From Agrocybe praecox (lineage: Eukaryota > Basidiomycota > Agaricomycetes > Agaricales > Agrocybaceae), in the NCBI GenBank assembly GCA_964017145.1, contig OZ024848.1:3050501-3114500 (forward strand): a stretch of 64,000 nucleotides of DNA, read 5' to 3'. Of the stretch, positions 59,483 through 64,000 are shown piece by piece; the first letter of the stretch is position 1; every line of letters begins with the position of its first letter. Both the position numbers and the translations under genes were made by a program. Under the pieces are notes generated by a model. It did no database searches, had not been told where the DNA came from, and saw nothing but the letters and a program-made list of their open reading frames with translations.

Positions 59483-59630
59483 TCAAGTTTTTCGACGACA
59501 ATATATAATCCTATGAGTATTTTCGCCTCAACTATTCCTGATAGTGTGACGGTGCTGGCAGTTACGCGAGAAGGATAGAGAGCTAGAGTCTCTTTAATTC
59601 ATTCTCTGAACTTCGTGAATGCATTGAATT

Positions 59631-60035
59631 AACAAAAAGATTATCTTTCTAGCCGCCCGAAAAGCCCAGGCAAATGTTTATTTAATTTTTACTCATTTCC
59701 AAATTGGTATGCATTCTGGCCCATCCCAGACGCCGAAACCATAGCAGTCTACGTTTCGAAGCGCTGGCCAAGTTGCATCGGGTTAAGATGTTAATCAGAT
59801 CATTCTCGTATTTCCCGCTCAACGTCGTCTTTTTGATCAAGAGGCAGGGCGGCCATCTCGTAGCCGAGTATGGTTTATGCAGTGCATACCACAAAAATAG
59901 ACCACATACCTCTATACTTGGACACGGAGCATCCTGAAGCATGTCGATAGTTAGACCCATCGGTTTACTAACGATATAATCGCCGTAGGGCATTTCACAG
60001 GACTTTTGATCTACTTCTCCCTCTCTCTACCCTCC
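59631..60035. other. Spacer before the MFS pseudogene
   Basis: No gene recognised. Weak similarity to the region upstream of the intact transporter (an AAAATA(A/G)ACCAC stretch) suggests it is the duplicated promoter. Confidence 0.4.
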
Positions 60036-61995
60036 ATGTCTGACGCGAAGGCGTCGCTGGCAACTTCCTCTCGATGCGAGGAACGCTCTAGGACAATTCC
60101 AGATGATATCGACCTCGACGAAGATTCCATCTTTCCGCCTCCGCCCACCTTGACTGCAGAAGAAGAGAGCAAGCTATGGAGTAAAGTGGATTGGAGGTTA
60201 ATGCCTGTCCTGTCGTTGAACTACCTTTTTCTGTTCATGAACCGAGGTAAAGACACTGCTCAGCCTCATTGAAAACCGCTCGCTGACTTCCATCTTGCCT
60301 AGACGATATGGAACTAGAACAGAAGTGTGTTTTGATCTATTCGACGATATACATGATTACAGTTCCTCTGACAAGCATCATCAGCCACCCGAAGCTCTTT
60401 CGTTTTCGCGTGTGGTTAGGCATTGCTGAAGCTATTTTGTTTCCCTGGGTCGTTCGCTAGTGAGTAGATTCGCCATAATATTGATATCGAAATCGTCACC
60501 GAGTGCGCTCCAACAAAAACCCAGCATAGCTCTTTGGTACCCTCGACACAGATTACAGCGTAGGATTGGCTTTGTATGTGGAGCTGCGTCACTTGGGGGA
60601 GCATTCTCTGGGCTTCTTGCATATACTACTAGGCTTATGAGTGCGACACAGAGGTCCTTCATTTTTGTAAGAAGCCTGAACGTTTTCACTTATAGTTGTT
60701 CAGAACTAAAAATTGTTATAGAAACTAGAGGGAATAGCCAGTGTGGTCGTCGGTGTCCTAACCCTCTTCGGTATTTGAGCGAACAAACGTAAATGAATGG
60801 ATGTTAACATGCCTTTTCTTTCTAGTTCTCTTTCAAGAGTTTCCTGCTACTGCCAATTTCCTGACTCAAGAAGAAAGGGCGTGGGTTGCTCATAGGATGA
60901 GTAAGATCAGCTTCATTTGTGATAGTGTATTTGGTGCCAACACTCCTCAGATTATGATAATTTAAGTGCTGGTGACGAGGAACATTTACAACCACAGTTT
61001 GCTTGGGCCGTGCTCACTGCGGCGGTCACTGACTGGCAAGTCTGGTTCCATATCTTGGCATACATATCGGTTATTGGACCTCGTGAGTAGTGGCAGCTTC
61101 CTGGGAGACGATTAATACTGATTTGATAATAGTGGGTGGCATCACCCTTTTCTTACCGTGCGTCCGTTCGTCGCTTCGAGGCTGGTGTATTGTCCTTCAA
61201 TGTTTTTTTTTTGCTTCAGTATGCTCATCGAATCGTTCGGATACCCACCTGTTATTGGTCAACTCTTGATCGTTCCACCTTACGTCCTTGCTAGTCAGTT
61301 GCCCTATCCAATTCCAGAAAAGAAAAAGATGCTAACTTGTCTTCTAGCTATCCTGGTCCTCGTGTTTGCGCACTACTCAGATAAAATGAAGATGAGATCG
61401 CCATTCATCATGCTTGGGCTGGCTTTCTGTCTAATTGGTCTCATAATCAACCTTTCTGGTGCGCCGAACGGCGTCAAATACTTTGGTACCTTCTTCGTAG
61501 TTTCTGGAAGTTACGCCGCTTTCCCCGCTATCATTGCCTGGTCTGTGCTATGCCCTTTTCTTTCTCTGAGTTCATCCGATTTTCTTACTGACAACAACTC
61601 CTATCGAAGGCTTGGAAACAACGTAGCCGGTCAATACAAACGTGGATACGAGATGGAATTACACATCATCTTTGGCAACTTTGGCGCCGTTCTGGCCTCA
61701 GGCGTCTATCGAAGTCAAGACTCTCCACGGTTCTTTATTGGACGTACGTCTGAAAGACAGCTTGATGAATTTATCAAGCCCTAACATTTATTATTCTCTA
61801 GATGGCTGTTTACTACTTTTTGTTGTAGCTGGCTTCGTCATCGTCCCGACTATCGTTCGCTCTTATGTTCGTATCAATAATAAAAGGGACGAAGATGCTA
61901 AGGCAGCTCTGGAGAGTGGCGAGAAGAATCAATATACCGACCAGCAATTGAGAGAGATGGGCGATAGGGCTCCTGATTTCAGGTATACCTTGTGA
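60036..61995 (+). pseudogene. MFS transporter (DAL5-like), truncated duplicate
   Basis: Starts like the intact gene at 46403 (MSDAKAS..., then FPPPPTLTAEEESKLWSKVDWRLMPVLS). After the first exon, the exons for helices 1-3 (NIGNAKLQGL to SRWLPG) are missing; matching sequence resumes near 60360 (TSIISHPKLFRFRVWLGIAEA), and the YYLTLWYPR region near 60535 is shortened. The later part is well kept: QLLIVPPYVLA, VFAHYSDKMKMRSPFI, GSYAAFPAIIAW, LGNNVAGQYKRG and the tail QQLREMGDRAPDFRYTL. Loss of the entry helices and of the signature segment makes a working transporter unlikely. Same orientation as the intact copy, just downstream of the duplicated acyltransferases. Confidence 0.8.
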
Positions 61996-62408
61996 ATCAT
62001 ACCAGCATGTTTTCCGTACTGCGATGTGCTGGTTGTACATTTGAATGTAATTAATTTATAATCAATTGACTTGTGTCGATGGTATAGCACGACGCGGTAG
62101 AAATAACAGATGATGATCCTATCACGTACAACTTCCAACTCGAATTTCCAACACCAATACTAAATATTTAAGAAATACCACATAAATATATCCGTAATCG
62201 AGGTAGCCATCATTACAAATAAAGAAAAAACCTCAATATCTGCCAGTCGTTTATCAAGTAATCATGTGTTTGTGGATGGAATCATCACTGAGATACGGCA
62301 TCCTCTGGCAGCCTGGTACCATGTCGTTCAGGACCTGCCAGTGGGTTTTCATCTTTTTTTGCACTTCGTCCTGCCATATTGCACCATCAGCACAATAGAA
62401 CTATAGAG
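61996..62408. other. Intergenic region, convergent 3' ends
   Basis: Lies between the MFS pseudogene and the 3' end of the terminal minus-strand gene. Nothing recognised. Confidence 0.5.
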
Positions 62409-63996
62409 TTACATAATATGACCAGCACCGTATTGACCCAAATGCCCCAGGCTGACATCGAAAAAATCTCCTGCGCAGCAAGAAAACATTCTCTTGATTT
62501 TTCCGGGTCGGCCTGTAGTGACATTAGTCGCGGCGGAGTGCTGCGAGGTGCTCTGCACGCGTGATAGTGGTGCAGGAGGGGTTCCTGGGCTTCTGGATCT
62601 TGAATAACTAGACGAAGAGGACGTGGTGGTGGTGGTGGCAGAGCTGGTCCTCGAGGAGGCAGGTCTATAAAGAGCGAGTCCAGAGAATGAGGGCGATCTA
62701 CGAGCTGCTGTGTTTGTCAATGCTGGAGCGACAGGCGGCGCTTCTATGTCGTTAATTGCTGGTGCCTCTGCAGTGTCCGCAGGTGCCTTCTCTCCGTCTT
62801 TTTCTTCAACGATATTTCCATCTCTCTTAGCGTTCTTCTTCCTCTTTGATGACCGCCTCTTTCGGGCCTTCCGTACGGAGTCAAACAAACTCCATATCCT
62901 GCTGCTCCTGGACATCCTGGATGCTTGGTCGACTGTCGTGCTTTCGCCGGGCAGAGCTAGCGTTTCATGCTGGACTGTACTTGCATTAGCGCTTCTGGCA
63001 TTCGCTACTGCAACAGACTTCCAAGCCTCTGTCGATGACTTGAGAAGGGTAGGGTATTTAACTTGTGCTGAGCTGATCTAAACGAACGAGCATAGAAATT
63101 CAGTCCACTGGGTTTACGCGACCAATGTCAATGAATGGGGTATAACTTACGGCATCGTAGTATTGCTGATATGCATCTTTTATATCTGACCACATAGCGA
63201 AATTTGCGACTGATGCTGTGTCAATGATCCCAGGGGTGTTGGGGAAAAGAACCGAAACTTCTGCTTCTAAATCTTCTTTGACGAACATCCACCAGCCAGA
63301 GATGCTGGTTACTGCAGTGGAGAATTGCGAAAGTAGGTTCAAATTTTCCACTAGACCAGTTCCAATATCTTTCAGTGGCATCTTCAGTGTTTCGGCTGGT
63401 AACGAGATCAATTATTAGTACATGGTCAGAAAAAAGACTGAAAACACACTATGTGAGACATCAGGTGGGACGAGGACCATAAATGTGCTATCTTTGGTTG
63501 AAGCTGCGATCTGAAGGAGCATCAGGCCGATATCTTGAGAGCAAACAAAAAAGACGTGACATACTTTATAAACTTCTTGTTTGATTTCTCTGAACCCGTC
63601 CGCGACCTCTTTTGCTAGTTCTTCTCCTCTATTGCATACCGCTTTTAAGCTTTCAATATTAACGTCCGTGTCCCATTCCGTCTCTTCTGGGTCACACACG
63701 ATCATAGCGTCGCTTGCTAACTGGTATCCACATTGAGCAGAGAGGATGCTCGAGTCAATTAGTTGTATAAAGTTGACGATTTTAGACGAGACTTTTGAGA
63801 GGATTTGAACTTGCTGTGGCTCGTTGATGGAGCTAAGCCGCAGTATAGTAAGTAAAGTTTCGGTGGGATATAGTACTCTTGTGTCTGACCTTCGTATGTT
63901 GGAGAATGAGGCAAGTCGGTCGAGACTCTTCCTGGTAGTTTTGGCTATAGCGACCAGGTCGAGTACAGGTAATTGCGCCACAGAAGGGTCAGCCAT
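62409..63996 (-). CDS. Hypothetical helical protein with Ser-rich basic C-terminus, 468 aa
   Basis: Exons 63996-63565, 63510-63450, 63395-63151 and 63077-62409 (introns 54, 54 and 73 nt) give 469 codons. I do not recognise the family. Residues ~1-240 appear fully alpha-helical and soluble (DLVAIAKTTRKSLDRLASF, EELAKEVADGFREIKQEVYK, LVENLNLLSQFSTAV), in the style of helical N-terminal domains of Agaricomycete orphan proteins. The C-terminal part holds a strong basic cluster (RKARKRRSSKRKKNAKR), an acidic/Ala/Pro stretch and a long Ser/Thr run. The ATG lies four bases from the window end, so an upstream exon cannot be excluded. The first intron's length is a multiple of three without a stop, so retention would still give an open frame. 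Confidence 0.62.
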
Positions 63997-64000
63997 TGGT

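Larger units (their letters stand above)
57382..59630. repeat. Tandem segmental duplication, unit 2
   Basis: Second copy of the unit at 54749-56980; see that entry. Confidence 0.88.

Noticed and set aside
59682..59993. Minus-strand 103-codon frame upstream of the MFS pseudogene
   Set aside because: No homology seen; it overlaps what looks like the duplicated promoter region.

Overview
The window is nuclear DNA from a filamentous basidiomycete, most likely a mushroom-forming Agaricomycete. The evidence is dense short introns (36 to about 150 nt, mostly 45-70) with GT..AG borders, and families expanded in that class: DUF6533 membrane proteins, BTB/POZ and F-box-like proteins, fungal Zn2Cys6 regulators and small secreted cysteine-rich proteins. 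All exon models were made by hand: I joined GT..AG introns so that reading phase is kept and family motifs are restored. No tRNA, rRNA or CRISPR array was recognised.

Layout. 1.6-4.3 kb: intact acetyl-CoA synthetase (+). 5.1-10.4 kb: accessory stretch with an internally deleted Tc1/mariner-like element, a six-cysteine secreted protein, a second terminal-inverted-repeat element, a BTB/POZ gene and a dead paralogue of the secreted protein. 11.1-12.0 kb: Arg-rich orphan gene. 12.1-18.6 kb (-): thymidylate synthase followed by three DUF6533 copies (one intact, two decayed), with a stray thymidylate synthase fragment between them, which marks an old segmental duplication. 19.9-21.8 kb: Zn2Cys6 transcription factor (-). 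21.9-26.9 kb: gene-poor, with a perfect 91-bp tandem duplication. 27.0-33.5 kb (-): housekeeping block with an F-box-like protein, the GPI inositol acyltransferase GWT1 and ribosomal stalk protein P1. 34.1-39.0 kb (-): a decayed and an intact SNG1-type (DUF3533) membrane protein. 40.9-42.6 kb: a protein with two nucleotidyltransferase-like halves (-). 42.6-46.4 kb: gene-poor.

46.4-62.0 kb holds an MFS allantoate-permease-type transporter (+), a small acidic orphan (+), a secreted GH92 alpha-mannosidase (-), two tandem intact HxxxDG acyltransferases (+) and a decayed second MFS transporter (+). Transporter and acyltransferase both occur in two copies, so this looks like a small accessory locus shaped by local duplication. 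A perfectly identical 222-bp tract inside otherwise diverged acyltransferase copies points to recent gene conversion. The window ends in a helical orphan protein (-).

The best candidates for new biology are the double nucleotidyltransferase-like protein, the transposon-flanked six-cysteine secreted protein family, and the acyltransferase/MFS duplicated locus. Functions beyond family assignment are inference.
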